Source of the DNA: Hyaloraphidium curvatum
Lineage: Eukaryota > Monoblepharomycota > Hyaloraphidiomycetes > Hyaloraphidiales > Hyaloraphidiaceae
Direction of reading: 5' to 3'
DNA: 64,000 bases
Assembly (NCBI GenBank): GCA_025558095.1
Contig: JAIVFI010000005.1
Location: 682,001-746,000 of the forward strand
The translations under genes were made by a program, and so were the position numbers. Under the pieces are notes generated by a model. The model made no database searches. It was not told where the DNA came from and was given only the letters and a program-made list of their open reading frames with translations. Positions 10,115-23,500 of the stretch are shown piece after piece. Position 1 is the first letter of the stretch. The number at the start of each line of letters is the position of its first letter.

Positions 10115-11931
10115 ATGCTGGATGCAATCGAACAAGGAAAGCCGGAGCGCACCAGTGCAGCACCTCGAATCTGCCATTGGCGTGGGCAGAACCCTCGATT
10201 CACGCTGTTCCTTCAAGCATCCCTGGCACTCAACGTGTTCTGGCTGACCAGCTTCCTGCTCGTCCTCCGGAACGATGAGCTCGACTTCAATGCCAACATG
10301 GCAAAGGCCTTGCGGCTCTTTCCGCAACCTCGGGTCGCTGGAGGCCCGTACACCTGGGTCTGTGTGCTGTTCGTACTTTCTACCATTCAAGGCGCCGCGT
10401 CGCTTCACCTCTGGCCGAGGTTGGCTTTGCCAAGGACAGTATACATTGCAGTGGCTCTGCTCGACGTCCTTTTCTTCCTGTGGCCGTGTTCTGTGACGGC
10501 TGTCTTCTTGTGGCTGCAGATCTGGGGCGTCTACGACGTTTCCCTGTGGATTTCCTGGCTGTGCTTCCATGGTCCGATACTGCACCTCCTGATCCCACCG
10601 CTAAGTGGTGGACTGTTGATTATTCGTGATTTGCGACCGGGGAGTCTCCCTTGGGTCGCAGCTTCACTGTTCCTGGCGACCGCGGTCGCGGTCCTTTCCC
10701 ACCCGACAGTAATCTCACTGTGCGGAGCTACCTCCCTGGTGACACATATGGACCGGAACTGGACTGCGTCGAAACCCGCCCTTTGGGCTCATGCAGGGGG
10801 CCGAGCCGAAGCGCCCGAAAACACCGTGCAGGCATTCGGGGCTGTGGCCCGGAACCCCTCCGTTTACGGCATCGAAAGTGATGTGGTGCTGTCTGCTGGC
10901 TGGGAGCCTTTCATTATGCACGGTGAGCACATTTGCACGGTATCATGCCCGTTTCTGACCCGTCGGTTGCATGCAGATTGCCGGGCAATCGGCCGCACGA
11001 CGGATGCGTTCACCGTCTTCAACGCTACAACCGCCAGCAGGCCGTGTTTTGAGTGGGATATATCCCAAATCAACCGTCTGGATGCAGGCAGCTGGTTTGC
11101 ACCGCAGTTTGCGGGCACCGGTGTGCCTGCGTTCTCCGATCTGCTCCGGGTGGCGAGAGAGAGCGGAAAGAAGGTCATTCTCGACCTCAAGTATGGCGAC
11201 TCCGGCCCGGTGCGTACGTTCGGGATTCGGGCTTCCGGCAATCGTTGCGCAGCTCTGCTCACACTCTCTTCGCTCCACAGTACGCTGCATTCGTTACCTT
11301 GCGCAGCGTTCTGGAGATGGACATGCTAGATCAATTTGTCTGGCTAAACTACGGCTTCGGTGCGAACTGGGAAGAGCTGTACGCGCCCGTTTTCGACTAC
11401 TTCGGCGTGCGCGAGCGTATGACTTTTGGCATGAACGCCCCCGCACCCGAGAAGTGGGACTCGGTGTTGGCGATCGGACCGCGCAACGTCACCGTCGTGG
11501 TTCTTCCCTGCGGCGCCCCTGCCAGCTCGTTCCTTTTCTACCGCCAGCGCAATGTTACCGTGCTCACCTACACTGTCAACGCTCAATGGCTCTTTTCGTC
11601 CCTGTGGCTCGGAAGCCTCTCCGACGGAGTCATATCCGACGACCCAGCCGCCCTGGCAGATCTTGCAGCCCCCATCCACCTCCCATGGGACACTTTTGCG
11701 TACTGCGCGGCTGCGAGCTACCTGTCCGCTGCGCTCTTTATCGGAGCTCTTGCGTGGCCCATTGCTCGGAGAAGAATGGCGGGAGCCACGGCTGACGCAG
11801 ACTGCAAGGAATCCAGCGAGGCCTTGGCGCCAATCGAGGAACATCCGCACCGCGACGGCTTTGCGATGAGGCCGCCACTGCTGAGGATGAGATCTGTAGT
11901 CCGAAGCGGAAGCGCGAGGCTCGAGCTGTAG
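10115..11931 (+). CDS. Membrane glycerophosphodiester phosphodiesterase
   Basis: Three exons (introns 10923-10976 and 11210-11280) give 563 residues. The first ~220 residues hold about five or six hydrophobic segments, for example LFLQASLALNVFWLTSFLLV near residue 32. The catalytic GDPD domain starts with HAGGRAEAPENT near residue 226, followed by the metal-binding Glu-x-Asp (GIESDV) and, across intron 1, the His-Asp pair (FIMHD then RAIGRTT). A second metal/substrate segment is ILDLK. A C-terminal hydrophobic stretch (YLSAALFIGALAWPIA) probably anchors the protein again. GDPD enzymes split glycerophosphodiesters into an alcohol and glycerol 3-phosphate. The membrane-first layout recalls the GDE family of animals, though I cannot assign a subfamily. 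Confidence 0.85.
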
Positions 11932-12184
11932 GAATCAGCCAACTCCTTCTCATCTTACCAGCCCTGGGATTGATCTTTTATTTGGGAGGAGAGCAAGCTG
12001 ACTCTGCCGGACTCATTTTTGCTCCAAACTGGTCGAAAAGGCCGGGAGGATAGGAGTCATGTGTGATGAGTCCTACGGGCACTTGACCAACCGAAACCGA
12101 CAACACAGCGTCCGTCGTCCGGCAGCTCACGAGGAACCGCGGCCGCGCCGAAAGCAGACTCGGAATCAAATCGACTACCATCGC

Positions 12185-12951
12185 ATGTCCACTGATATCT
12201 CCAACCTCAAGAGGTGGGCCGACGAGGGGCGCCCACCGGGTGGAGACAACCGCGCTCACAACCCCACAGTTACGATCCCTTTGCCGACACAGGGGAGGAA
12301 GAGCCCGCTGTTTCCGGCTACATCCGTAAGTCATCTATCGCCAGGCCCTCTGCGAGGAGGCGGGCGGCCGCAGAGAGGCCCTCCCGCCGCGTCGCTGGTG
12401 GGGGTACAGCTGGATGAGAGACTCTCGGTGGAGCGGCCGGACACGGCTTGGAGGACGCGGCCGCGTGCTGCGCTTCCGTCGCCATGAAGATCTGCCAAAA
12501 TGTCATAGTTACACTGACTGTTGCCGATGGGCCGGTTGCGGGGAGCTTGACGACTCGGACACGCGTCAGCTAACGATGCGCCGTCCTCGCAGACATCCGG
12601 ATCCAGCAGCGCAACGGGCGCAAGACCCTGACTACCATTCAGGGTCTTCCGGAGGAGCTGGACCAGAAGAGGATCCTCAAGGCGTTCAAGAAGGTGGGTC
12701 GAGCTCCATTGTCGTACCTGAGCGTTGGCCTAAGGTCGGGGGCCAGGAATTCGCCTGCAACGGCACGATTGTCGACGACGAGGAGCTCGGCGAGTGCATT
12801 CAGCTGCAAGGAGACCACCGCGCCAAGGTGCAGCAGTTCCTGATTTCTGGTGCGTTCTCTCCTGTTGCCGCACTCTGAGTGTCTGAAGCGTTGTATCCGC
12901 TTCGCAGAGGGTATCGCCACCAAGGAGCAGGTCAAACTGCACGGCTTCTAA
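12185..12951 (+). CDS. SUI1: Translation initiation factor eIF1 (SUI1)
   Basis: Five exons (introns 12214-12269, 12326-12592, 12694-12746, 12850-12907) join into exactly 110 residues. The product has the eIF1 hallmarks in order: YDPFADTG, YIHIRIQQRNGRKTLTTIQG, a KRILKAFKKEFACNGTI segment, IQLQGDHRAKV and the invariant C-terminal KLHGF. eIF1 binds the small ribosomal subunit near the P site and enforces start-codon choice. The sequence is closer to fungal than plant eIF1 (LPEELDQKRIL). The second intron is 267 bases, about five times the local norm, and has a CTAAC branch-site-like motif about 25 bases before its acceptor. Confidence 0.97.
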
Positions 12952-13342
12952 GCGTGCAGAATTTTGGTGGTTGTGTTCCATGACTTGCTAGCCGTCGGGT
13001 CGCTTTGCTTCGCTTGGTTGGGCCTTTTCTTACCGTGGATGATGAGACGAAGATCAGGGCGTATGAGCATGAATGCTTCTCTGGACATTTCTGGACCTTC
13101 GTTGCCGACCTCTGCGGCGGCATGCCCGGGGGACAGATTAGCACCACGACTAGTTCGCCGGTGACTGGATCTCTGTACAGTAGTCTCAAATGTGACTTTT
13201 CTTTGCAGCCATCTATGTGCAAAGCATCAACCTCGGCAGAGAAGCTCATGGGTATGGCCTCCGAACCCCCCCCCCATCCGCCAACTCCCCCAGCCCCGCC
13301 GCGCGACCTGGAATCAGTGAACCAGACTCCGCTTCAACGCCG
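12952..13342. other. Convergent gap between eIF1 and pinin
   Basis: 391 bases between two stop codons facing each other. It holds a C-tract near 13266-13275 and one copy of a 32-base sequence repeated in inverted orientation at 36364-36395. No gene seen. Confidence 0.6.
13301..13332. repeat. Dispersed 32-base repeat, copy 1
   Basis: These 32 bases match 36364-36395 perfectly in reverse complement. The core is gacctggaatcagtgaacc. A C-rich tract lies about 25 bases to its left, and the other copy also has a C-tract beside it. Confidence 0.85.
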
Positions 13343-14511
13343 TCAGTACTCGATTGCGTCATCGTCACCGTCGCGATCAAGGGCCATCTCATCATCTTCC
13401 TTCACGTCCTCCTCCTCCTTCACCGTGCGCGACTGCTCCTCAGCCGCGCCACTGTCCGGCTGCTGCTCGGCCGCGCCAGTGTCCAGGTCTCCATTGTCCT
13501 CGCGCTTGACCGTCCGAGCGTCCTCTGTCCGCATCATGTCCAGACCCGCATCACCCGCTTTCACAACGGCGTCGGGGCTGCCCTCGTGGCGGCGGTTCTC
13601 CTCGACGGGTGTTAGAGGCTCCGAGGCCGCCGCGGCGGCCCTTGAAGCCTCCATGCTGACTTCGGCAGCTTTCCTCAGGAGCTCCTCCTTCCGTTTCTCC
13701 AGCATTTGACGGGTCGTGTCATTGTGCTTCGCAGGCAGGTAGGAGATGCTAACGCCCTCGGATGGCGAGGTGACAAGGTAGTTGGCATGCGAAGACAAGT
13801 AAGAAACCTTGAGAGCGACCTGGGACGCGAGGGGTGAGCTAACAACACCCGGACACGATCGAAGTCACTAACGGCAGCGGCATGTCGCCTTTGTTCCTCC
13901 TGCTGGCGTTCCCGCGTGATCCTCTCCCGCTTGTCGGTCTGTTCCTTCTTGACGGTAGCTTCCAGTTCCGCCTTTTCCTTCAGCAACTTCTCCTGCAGCT
14001 TCTTGTCAAGCTCTTCGCGCCTTTTCTCCTGCGGATGTCACCCAGTCAACAAGTCGGGTACTCCCCACAGGCAGAGGTCGCTCACAGCTTCAGTCTTCTT
14101 CGTGAGGTCCTGCTTTGCCTGCCGCAACGTTCCTTGCAGCAGCTGCCCAAAGAGGCGCGAACCCCCCATCGGAGTCCTTCCAAGCGGTTTCCGGCCCGCT
14201 CTCTCCTGCGGCGACGTCTTGGCCCGGTTGTCCGAGCCACCATCGGCGTCAACGGGATGCTCGGCCTCCTTCCCGTTCGGAACCACGGCCTGCGTTTCAG
14301 TGTCCATTTCCACATGGTCTCCCGCGTCCTCTCGGGCTTGGCCGGGTTCCGGGCTCCGCGAAACCACGGCTTCGCCGTTTCGTCGCTTCTTCGGGCTCGA
14401 TTGCTCCCCGGGGTCGTCGCCTCCCCGTTTCAGGTCCTTAACGGAATCCATCGTCTCATCGGCCGGGTCACGAGCTGCCGAGCCTCCCTCGGCCGGAGGA
14501 TCCCCGGCCAT
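13343..14511 (-). CDS. Pinin/SDK/memA-type splicing-associated protein
   Basis: Three exons on the minus strand (introns 14029-14085 and 13820-13872) give 352 residues. The N-terminal third is acidic and Ser-rich with a nuclear-localisation-like SPKKRRN. The pinin signature follows: SRLFGQLLQGTLRQAKQDL, then a long charged coiled coil (EKRREELDKKLQEKLLKEK and on) across the first splice, and the LPAKHNDTT segment. The last ~110 residues are Glu/Asp-rich. Pinin is a nuclear protein of the exon-junction/ASAP-PSAP splicing periphery. The short KVSYLSSHANYL region is read through the second splice, which I placed by frame and by local intron length. Confidence 0.75.
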
Positions 14512-14575
14512 TGTGTTGTTCAGAAGACGGACTACCAAGGCTTCCCGCGATAGTAAACAAATCGACGCCACGACA
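14512..14575. promoter_or_regulatory. 64-base gap between pinin and midasin start codons
   Basis: The two divergent ATGs (14511 minus, 14576 plus) are only 64 bases apart, so 5' leaders must be tiny or overlap and the promoter is almost certainly bidirectional. The gap has no clear TATA box. Confidence 0.45.
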
Positions 14576-17500
14576 ATGTCGTCCTTCCAAGTCGACATTG
14601 CCCCGGCTCTGCGGAAGCTCGGTGCGATTCTCGGCAGCCCGGTTAAGAATGCGAACGAGCCGGGGCGAACTGCTGGATCCGCTGGCCAGTCGGGCCCGGA
14701 AACTGCGCGTGAACATGCGCTCTACTTGCAGCCTCTCGAGGACGGTGTCCCGTCATTGAGGAACTTTTGGACCTCATCGCGGACAGCGGACAGTGCTCCG
14801 CGGCAGTACCTTTCAACCGTTCTGGAGGCAGTCCGCACGCTCGACGAGGAGCCCCCGAGCAATGCGGCCCGGGAGGCGATTTTGACATCGCTTTCTGAGC
14901 TCATGCTGGAACCAGGGCTCACCATGGACATTGCACGCTTGTTCAGGCCTTTAGTGATTGACCTGGTGGCCCGGTGGACACTACCCGGTGGACACGCTCA
15001 GAGCAGCGGGCAGGACACCGCCCACACCGGCACGCCGTCACCTCCTTGGGCGGGTTTGGGATCTGAAGCAGGTCCACAAGGCAAGCTGGTCGCCTCCGTG
15101 CTTATTGTCGGACCTAATCGCAAGCCACAGGACCTGGGACGACGATGCCGGAACGCGGACGGAAACGAACACGTGACGAAGCGGAGGACGGGTGGAGAAC
15201 AGAAGGCCAAGCGCCATGGGACTCGCCGCAGCTGCTCCGCGTCGAGCGCATTGCCATTGCACTGTGCCAGCTGCTGCCAAATGCTCCCCAAGTTGCAGGG
15301 TTGGTTGTCTGCTGCCTCTGCGCGTTGGCGGAAGGTTCACGCAATGGACAGCTTCGCCACCGCATATCTTTACCGGAGTCCCGATTTCTCCGCGTACGTG
15401 AAGGAAACCATTGCTGCTCTGTCGCGCGCGGATTGGACCGGGCCAGATTCGCTTCGCGAGGTACGTCGTCGAGCATACCAGGTTGCGTGACGTCGGACCT
15501 GATCTAGCTTTCCCCGCGCCACCGGAACAAGTCGCACATCTACGCCGCACGCCGTTTGACCAGGACAATCTTCCGACTCGTGCGGTGGTCATCGGGCTCT
15601 TACGACACTGCTGCTACAAATCTGCGCTGGTCGTCGGTCGTATCGGGACTACTGGCATTCCCGGATAATGAGACGCGTTCCTATGCCGCATGGGCCATTT
15701 CGTTCGCCAACAACCTCTCGGAGGCGCACCGAAAGGAGCTCTTCGCGACGTATCGTGTAGGCCTTGAACCGCAGGAAGGCCGGAATGGGACCTCCTGCTT
15801 CCCACTGTGGGTGTCGTGGGCGCCACCGCTGTGGACTGCGTTCTGACGGGCTGCCTGCCGAAAGGATGGACGAGGAAGATCTCGATTTTTTCAACCGCGC
15901 AGCTTTATCCGCCGAACGAGCGGCGTATGACGCCATGGAATTGGATACAGATGCGCACGGAGCATGCTGGATTACGGCGCGCCACCTGTGTAGCTCTGTG
16001 ATTGACGTCAGCGGCATTCTTCTTTTCCGAGAGCAGCTGCGACATCCGGCAGTGGCTTCGCCGCCCCTTGTTGGCACTGCTTCCACTCGGCGAAACATGC
16101 GTGCCGTCGCCTTGGCGGTATCGCAAGGGAAGCCAGTGCTTCTGCAAGGACCAACGGGCTCCGGCAAGACGGCTCTTGTCGAGGAGCTTGCTCGCCTCAC
16201 GGGCCGCGGGGGTGCGTGGCCCTTTGTTGTTGCAACAATTTGCTGACCCGCCCCACCCGCAGAGCTGATAAAGGTACATCTCGGAGACCAAACCGACTCC
16301 AAGCTGTTGCTGGGAAGCTACTTGACCACCGCGGTTCCGGGCGAGTTTCGGTGGCAGCCCGGCATCCTCACCCAGGCGGTTCAGCGCGGAAGCTGGATTC
16401 TGTTCGAGGATATCAACCGTGCTCCGCCGGACGTCATGACATCGCTACTCTCCTTGCTGGACAGTCGTCGGTTGTTCATCGCGGAACGTGGGGAAACCAT
16501 TCCTGCTCCCCGATCGTTCCAAGTCTTTGGTACCGAGCGAACATTGCGGGTCCCGACCGGGACCCTGCGATCGGCACATGGGAAGGTTGGGGGAGTTGCA
16601 AAGGGAGTCTTTGGGACGTGGACGGCGGTCACCGTGGAGGAGGCCTCGGACGATGAGGTTGCGTCTATTGTGCGGCAACGGTATCCCGAACTCGGCCACT
16701 TGTGGGACACGATGCTGAAGTGCTACTTTGGGGCCATCGGGGCAGGGCGAGAAAGTGGTGAAGGGAAATCCGTACACGCACAGCTTGGGCGCTCCATAAC
16801 GCTGCGTGATCTGATCAAGTGGTGCGATCGCACGAGCAGCGCTGCGACGGGGGACGGCTATCGCGACCCTAGCATGGATTCTGGTTCCGCGATCACGATC
16901 ACATGGGGCGCTCGCCAACGGCTGCTTTCGGATGCCATCGATTGCTTTGTTGCCATGGTGCCTGATGGAGCTCATCGATCACGAATGATCGAGAGACTGT
17001 GCGATGTGCTCCAGGTTCAGGTGCCAAAGGTGGAGCGGGATCCGAGCACGCGAGAGGTTCGCGCGTGGTCTTTGAGCGCTGCGGACATTGGTGGCAGCGC
17101 GCAGGGCACACAACAAGTGGCACCCACCGCTCGCCCTTTTGCCTACACCGGCCTGGCAGTGGCACTGCTACAACGGCTTGCTGCCGGTGTGAGGCATAGG
17201 GAGCCGCTACTTCTCGTGGGGGAGACGGGGGCGGGCAAGACGACGGTCGTTCAGCATCTCGCGGAGCTGGCAAACAGGAAGCTGGTGGTAATCAACATGA
17301 GTCAGCAGAGTGATTCGTCCGATCTTTTGGGAGGATTCAAGCCCGTGGAAATGAGGACCGTGATGGCGCCAATCAAGGACCAATTCGACGTGCTTTTCGA
17401 GCGGACGTTCCCGCTCAAGAGCAATGCGCCTTTCCTCAATTCTTTGCGGAAAGTTTACACCAAGAGGAAATGGGACAAGGTCCTTTCCGCGTTCACTACC

Positions 17501-20500
17501 GCTTGCCAAATGGCCCGGAAGGCCCTGAACAAGCCGAGAGCGACGACGAGCCCTGGGGTTGACGAGTCTGGCTCGGGGCAGCGGCCGGTGAAGAGGAACC
17601 GCGAGTTGTCTGCGGCGGGAATGGGATCCGGCCCGGACGTCGAGCTTGAGCGCGACGCGCGGATGGAAGAGTGGGATTCGTTTGGCGATCAGGTCGCGGC
17701 TTTGGCACGGCAGTACGATAAACTGCGGACTGGCGTGATGTTCTCTTTCGTTGAAGGACTCTTAGTCAAGGCCGTGCGTGAAGGTCATTGGATACTGCTG
17801 GACGAAGTCAACCTTGCGTCTGCCGAGACTTTGGAATCGCTTTCGGGGCTTTTGCAGGCTTCGCACGAATCCTTGTTGTTGACGGAAAAGGGCGACATCG
17901 AACCCGTTCCCCGGCATCCGGACTTTCGCCTTTTTGCTTGCATGAACCCTGCCACGGATGTCGGCAAGAGAGACCTTCCGCCGGGTCTGAGGGGCAGGTT
18001 CACCGAGATCTTTGTCGAATCCCCGGAAGGCGATCGGGAAGACCTCCTCCTGATTGCGGAACGGTACTTGAAAACCGTAGCCGGATCGGACGCCGGAGTT
18101 TGCGGGAATGTGGTTGATTTGTTCCACGAGCTCATGACCCTCGCCGCCAGCCGCCTATACGATGGATCCGGTCACCGACCTCATTTCACCCTTCGTACAT
18201 TGACGAGGGCGCTGTCGTTTGCCGCGAACTTGGCGTCGACGTACAGCTTGAGGCGCGCATTGTATGAAGGCTTCGGGCTGACTTTTTCGACCGCCTTGGA
18301 CATGCCTTCCCAGGAGATCATGGAGGAGGCTGTGTTTCGGCACCTTTTGGGCGGGATTCGGGATCCCAGGAGTTACGTCGGTCAGGCCCCGAAGAGGCCA
18401 GAGGGTGCTTCGGATTCATACGAGCTCTTTCAAACGTTCTGGGTGGAACGAGGCGCCACCGCGGGCAGGGCTCCGGCTGCGGATCTGGAGCACTACATCC
18501 TGACGCCGTCTGTCAACGCCAAGCTAAAAAACCTCGCTCGGGCGGTGCTCAACCGGAGGTTTCCGGTCCTCATACAGGGTCCGACTTCCAGCGGGAAGAC
18601 GAGCATGATCGAGTATCTTGCGCGGCGAACAGGGCACAAGTTTGTTCGGATCAACAACCACGAGCACACCGACATCCAGGAGTATCTGGGCAGCTACGTC
18701 TCGGACAGCGAAGGCGGGCTTGTCTTCCGTGAGGGCGTACTGGTCGATGCCGTTCGGAACGGATACTGGGTCGTTCTGGACGAGCTCAATCTGGCGCCCA
18801 GCGACGTTTTGGAAGCCCTCAACAGACTGCTCGACGACAACCGCGAGCTGCTGATCCCGGAGACCCAGGAGCTGATCAAGCCGCATCCGCACTTCATGCT
18901 TTTTGCCACACAGAACCCGACAGGAATATACGGAGGTCGGAAGGCGCTGTCTCGTGCTTTTCGGAACCGCTTTTTGGAGATGCATTTCGAGGACATCCCG
19001 CAGTCGGAACTGGAACACATCCTGGAGCAGAGATGCAAACTAGCACCCTCCTACTGCAAGAAGCTCGTCAACGTGTTTCGCGAGCTGCAGGACCGGCGTT
19101 CAAGCTCGCGCGTCTTTGAGGGGAAGGATGGCTACATCACCCTCAGAGATTTGTTCAAGTGGGCGATGCGGGGCGCTGTCGGGTACCAGGAGCTTGCAGA
19201 GAACGGTTACATGATCTTGGCCGAACGGGTGCGCGCTGCGGATGAGAAGGCTATTGTGAAGCAGATCCTCGAACGGGAGTGCAGGGTCAAGATCGATGAG
19301 CAAGCTCTCTACGGCACCGACAGCTTGGCCGTGTCGGTTGGCTCGAGCAGCGGCATCGTGTGGACGAAGGCCATGCAGCGGCTCGCTGTCTTGGTCTCTC
19401 GGTGCCTGGAGAACAAAGAACCGGTGCTCTTGGTCGGCGACACGGGCTGCGGCAAGACTACCGTATGCGAGGTGCTCGCATCAGTAACGGGTCGTCGGCT
19501 ACACATCGTCAATTGCCAGCAGCACACCGAGACGTCCGACTTCCTCGGAAGTCAGCGGCCCGTCAGGGATAGGGCGCATCTGCTGAAAGAGTTTCAGAGC
19601 CGGCTCCTTCAGTTTGTCGCGAGCTTGCCGGAAGGAACAATGCCGTCTCCGCAGCTCCTTGAGGATTCTGCGGTGGACCCGGAAATAGCCGTCCGTCTTT
19701 TCGCGGAGCACAAGGACCGACTGGCAAAGGCTTTGCCGCCGGAAAGCTTGGTCGACTTCGGCGAGATTGCTGCCTTGTACGCCAAGGCGCGGGCTCTTTT
19801 CGAGTGGCACGATGGCCCGCTTGTGCAGGCCATGAAAGATGGCGATTTCTTCCTGGTCGATGAGATATCGCTTGCCGAGGATTCGGTCTTGGAAAGGCTC
19901 AACAGCGTGTTGGAACCTGGGCGCAGTCTTGTGCTGGCGGAAAAGGGAGGCTCTGGAGCTGCATCTCTAGTTGCGCACGAGGACTTCCGCATCCTCGCGA
20001 CTATGAACCCCGGAGGGGACTTTGGCAAGAAGGAGCTTTCGCCTGCGTTGCGCAACCGGTTCACGGAGATTTGGGTACCGCCGGTGGACGAGCGCGAAGA
20101 TGTTCTTGCCATCCTCCAAGCACGCTTCGCCAAGGAACCATTTCATTCGGAGTTGGTTGAGTTCCCCCGTCGGATGCTCGATTTCCTTGGGTGGTTGAGC
20201 GCCGAGCTGGAACGACGTACGGGCTCGCAGAGAACGTTTTACAGCCTCCGCGACCTCCTCTCTTGGGCGGACTTTGTGGTGCACTTGGCACCGCGGCTCG
20301 GTCCCGAAGCAAGTCTTGGCCATGGCCTTTGCATGGTTTTCCTCGACGGTCTGCAGGTGAATCCTTCGTTGGGAATGGTCGGGGCCTCCGCCGACGAGAT
20401 TCGCGACCTTCGGCTGCAAGCTCTGTCGGCTCTGTCCGCTTCCCCGGTTTCTGTCGATCCCGATGCGGAGGAGAGCATCCTGCGAGGTTTCGTTCTGCGG

Positions 20501-23500
20501 GGCTCCGAGATTGGCATTGAGCCTTTCTTCATTGAACGAGGCCCGGAGCCGCGGGACGCTCTGGGCTTTCAGTTGGACGTTCCCACCACAGCGAACAACC
20601 TCCGGCGCGTGCTGCGGGGTCTGCAGTTGCATCGTCCGGTGCTGATGGAAGGAAGCCCCGGCGTGGGGAAGACGAGCCTCATTCTACAGCTTGCGCGATT
20701 GGCTGGGAGGGAGGTCGTTCGCATAAACCTGTCGGAGCAAACGGATTTGATGGACCTGTTTGGCAGTGACCTGCCGGTGGAAGGCGGTGCTCCGGGTCAG
20801 TTTGCTTGGAAAGCCGGACCTTTTCTGGTTGCGATGGAGCGGGGACATTGGGTTCTTTTGGACGAGCTAAACTTGGCTTCCCAGACCGTTTTGGAGGGCC
20901 TGAATTCTTGCTTGGACCACCGTTCCAGCGTTTACATTCCCGAGCTTGACCGGACGTTTCATTGCGCGCCGGGCTTCAGAGTTTTCGCTGCCCAGAACCC
21001 TCACAGACAAGGGGGTGGTAGGAAGGGCCTGCCACGTTCGTTTGTGAACCGATTCGTGCCGGTTCATCTGGACGAGTTGGATGCGAACGACTTGAAGCTC
21101 ATCTGCACGTCCCTGTACCGCACCCTGGCTCCGGACCTCGTTGCAAATGTGGTTGCGTGCAACCTTGCTGTTCACCGCCGGGTGGTTCTCGAACGATCGT
21201 TCGCGCATCATGGCCAGCCTTGGGACTTTAACCTGCGGGATGTGTTTCGCTGGTTGGAGCTCGCGCGGGACGGTGTTGCTTTGCGGAAGGCAGCAGACTT
21301 AGTCTACGTGCGGAGGATGCGAACCAAAGGGGATCGTGCTGTCATGAAGCAGATTCTGGCGTCCTTCGGCTTCGCAGACGACGCGCGAGAAGCCGAGCGG
21401 TTGTGTCTGAAGGTCACGGATCGCGAGGTTTCGCTCGGGGACGCTCGGCTTCAGCGTGAAGGACGTTCCATTGAGCCTCACACCGCCGCGGAGGCGCGCT
21501 TGCGCCCTCTCTGCGGCCACTTGCCGGCGTTGGAGGCTCTGATGAAGGCCGTCCAAATGGGATGGCTGGCCATGGTGAGCGGCCCACAGGGTTCTGGAAA
21601 GACTTCACTCGTAAGGTTGCTGGCCCAATTGTGCGGGAAGGAGCTCGTGGAGTTCGCGATGAGCAGCTCTGTGGATACAATGGAGCTCGTCGGTGGCTAC
21701 GAGCAGGTCGATCTGCGCCGGGAGCTGAGCACGGTGGCAGAAACAATGGGCTCCGTCGTGCGCGACTACATGGACGAGCATGCGATCCGCTTGGACTCTG
21801 TGACCATTTGGAAAGACATGCAAATGGTGCGATCTCGGCTCTCGTGGGATTTGGCCCAAGAAACCGTTGGTGCAGCCGTAGATTCGATGATCTCGGAGCT
21901 CAGGAAGATGGTTTCCGTGCTCTCGACGCTGAATGGCATGGAAGACAGCAGTTTTCGACTCGCGGCGCTTCAGCAAGCGTCGAGCGAGCTGGACCGGCTA
22001 AGGAAGATGAGTGGCGGGTCAGTTGGAGCTTTCGAGTGGACTGATGGCGTCCTGGTTCGCGCCGTCGAAGAGGGGCACTGGATGCTGCTGGACAACGCCA
22101 ACCTTTGCAGTCCTTCGGTGCTGGATCGCCTCAACTCGCTCCTCGAGCCCGGCGGTTCCTTGATTCTGAACGAATGCGGCACTGTGGACGGTGCGGTCCG
22201 CTCCGTAGCTCCGCATCCGAACTTCCGCCTCTTCATGACCATGGATCCCGCGGCGGGTGAGGTGTCGCGTGCCATGCGCAATCGAGGCATCGAGATTGCC
22301 CTTTTGGGAAGCGACGTGCTTGAGAACCCCGCGGACCTGGTACGCGTTGCCATATCGCGTGGACTCGAGTGCGGGCTTGCAGATGCCACAGCTGCGAGTT
22401 CAGTGGGCTATGCTGCAAATGTCGATGGGCAGGTGACACTGCGCCAGTCTGCGGACTATGCTCGAGCAGCGCTCGAGCGATGCCAGCGCGGCCTCGACTC
22501 CGGCCTTGTCGCCGAACTGATGCTCGAACTCGTCCGGGAACCCGATGTGTATGGTCTGCAGGATTCGTTCCGCGAGCTGGGCATCGGATGGCCTTTCCTT
22601 CCGACCATCGATCTTATCCTTCACGAATCTCATGTGGCCTTGAGCTTGGAGCTGTCTGCGGCTTTCCTTTGGCTGGGCGCACGGCATGGCGTGCTTACAG
22701 ACGAGGCTCGGAAGGAGACGAACCTACTCATGCTGCGCTGGGGAGCCCTGTGCGTTGCCGCGCAGTCAAAACGTTGGGGTGTGATCGGGATGGCGAAGGC
22801 TACTCTGAGGAGGTTCATGGCCAGTTACGGCGGCTTGGACGGCCATGCGAACGAGGTGCTCGATCGTTGCTACACCCTCTTGGAGACGCTGCAAGGACCC
22901 GATTTCGACACACAAGATCCGCGCGGCTTTCTCGAACTTGCACGGCATGCATCCGCAGGTGTCGAACTACAAGGGGAGTCAGCGGCTGCAGAGGATGTCA
23001 GCATGTCAATGTTTCGGCAGTCCCATCTTCTGCGGGCGGGAGACCTTATTCTCGCCGAAGTGGAGCATCCGGCCATCGCTCACATTGCCGAGGTCCTGGA
23101 AAGCCTTCACACGTTCATCGGCCACGTGAAGAACATGGTGGGTCAGTCGATATTCCCATTTGCAGGCGCCATTGACCATTTGGAACAGGGCGCCTGGTTT
23201 CGCTTGTGGGACCGGTTTTGGCGGATAGCACGAGGACCGCGGACCGGCTTCCGGGAGAACGAAATGGCCGTCTTGCTGCGGAAGATCTCGAAGGATTTGT
23301 CCAAGGCGGAGTTGATTTCTTCTGAGGAGCTGCAGTCGGCGGGACAGCTGCAAAATGCCGTCGACAGAATGGCGTCCAGGCTGCAAATTGACTACTTGCC
23401 AGCCATGGTTGCGTTTTGGGAAGCTGGGCATGCTCCGCCCATGCGTTCTCGTGCTGCGTCGGACCTCGAGCATGAGTTTCTTCGGATCGATGAAGCGCTT

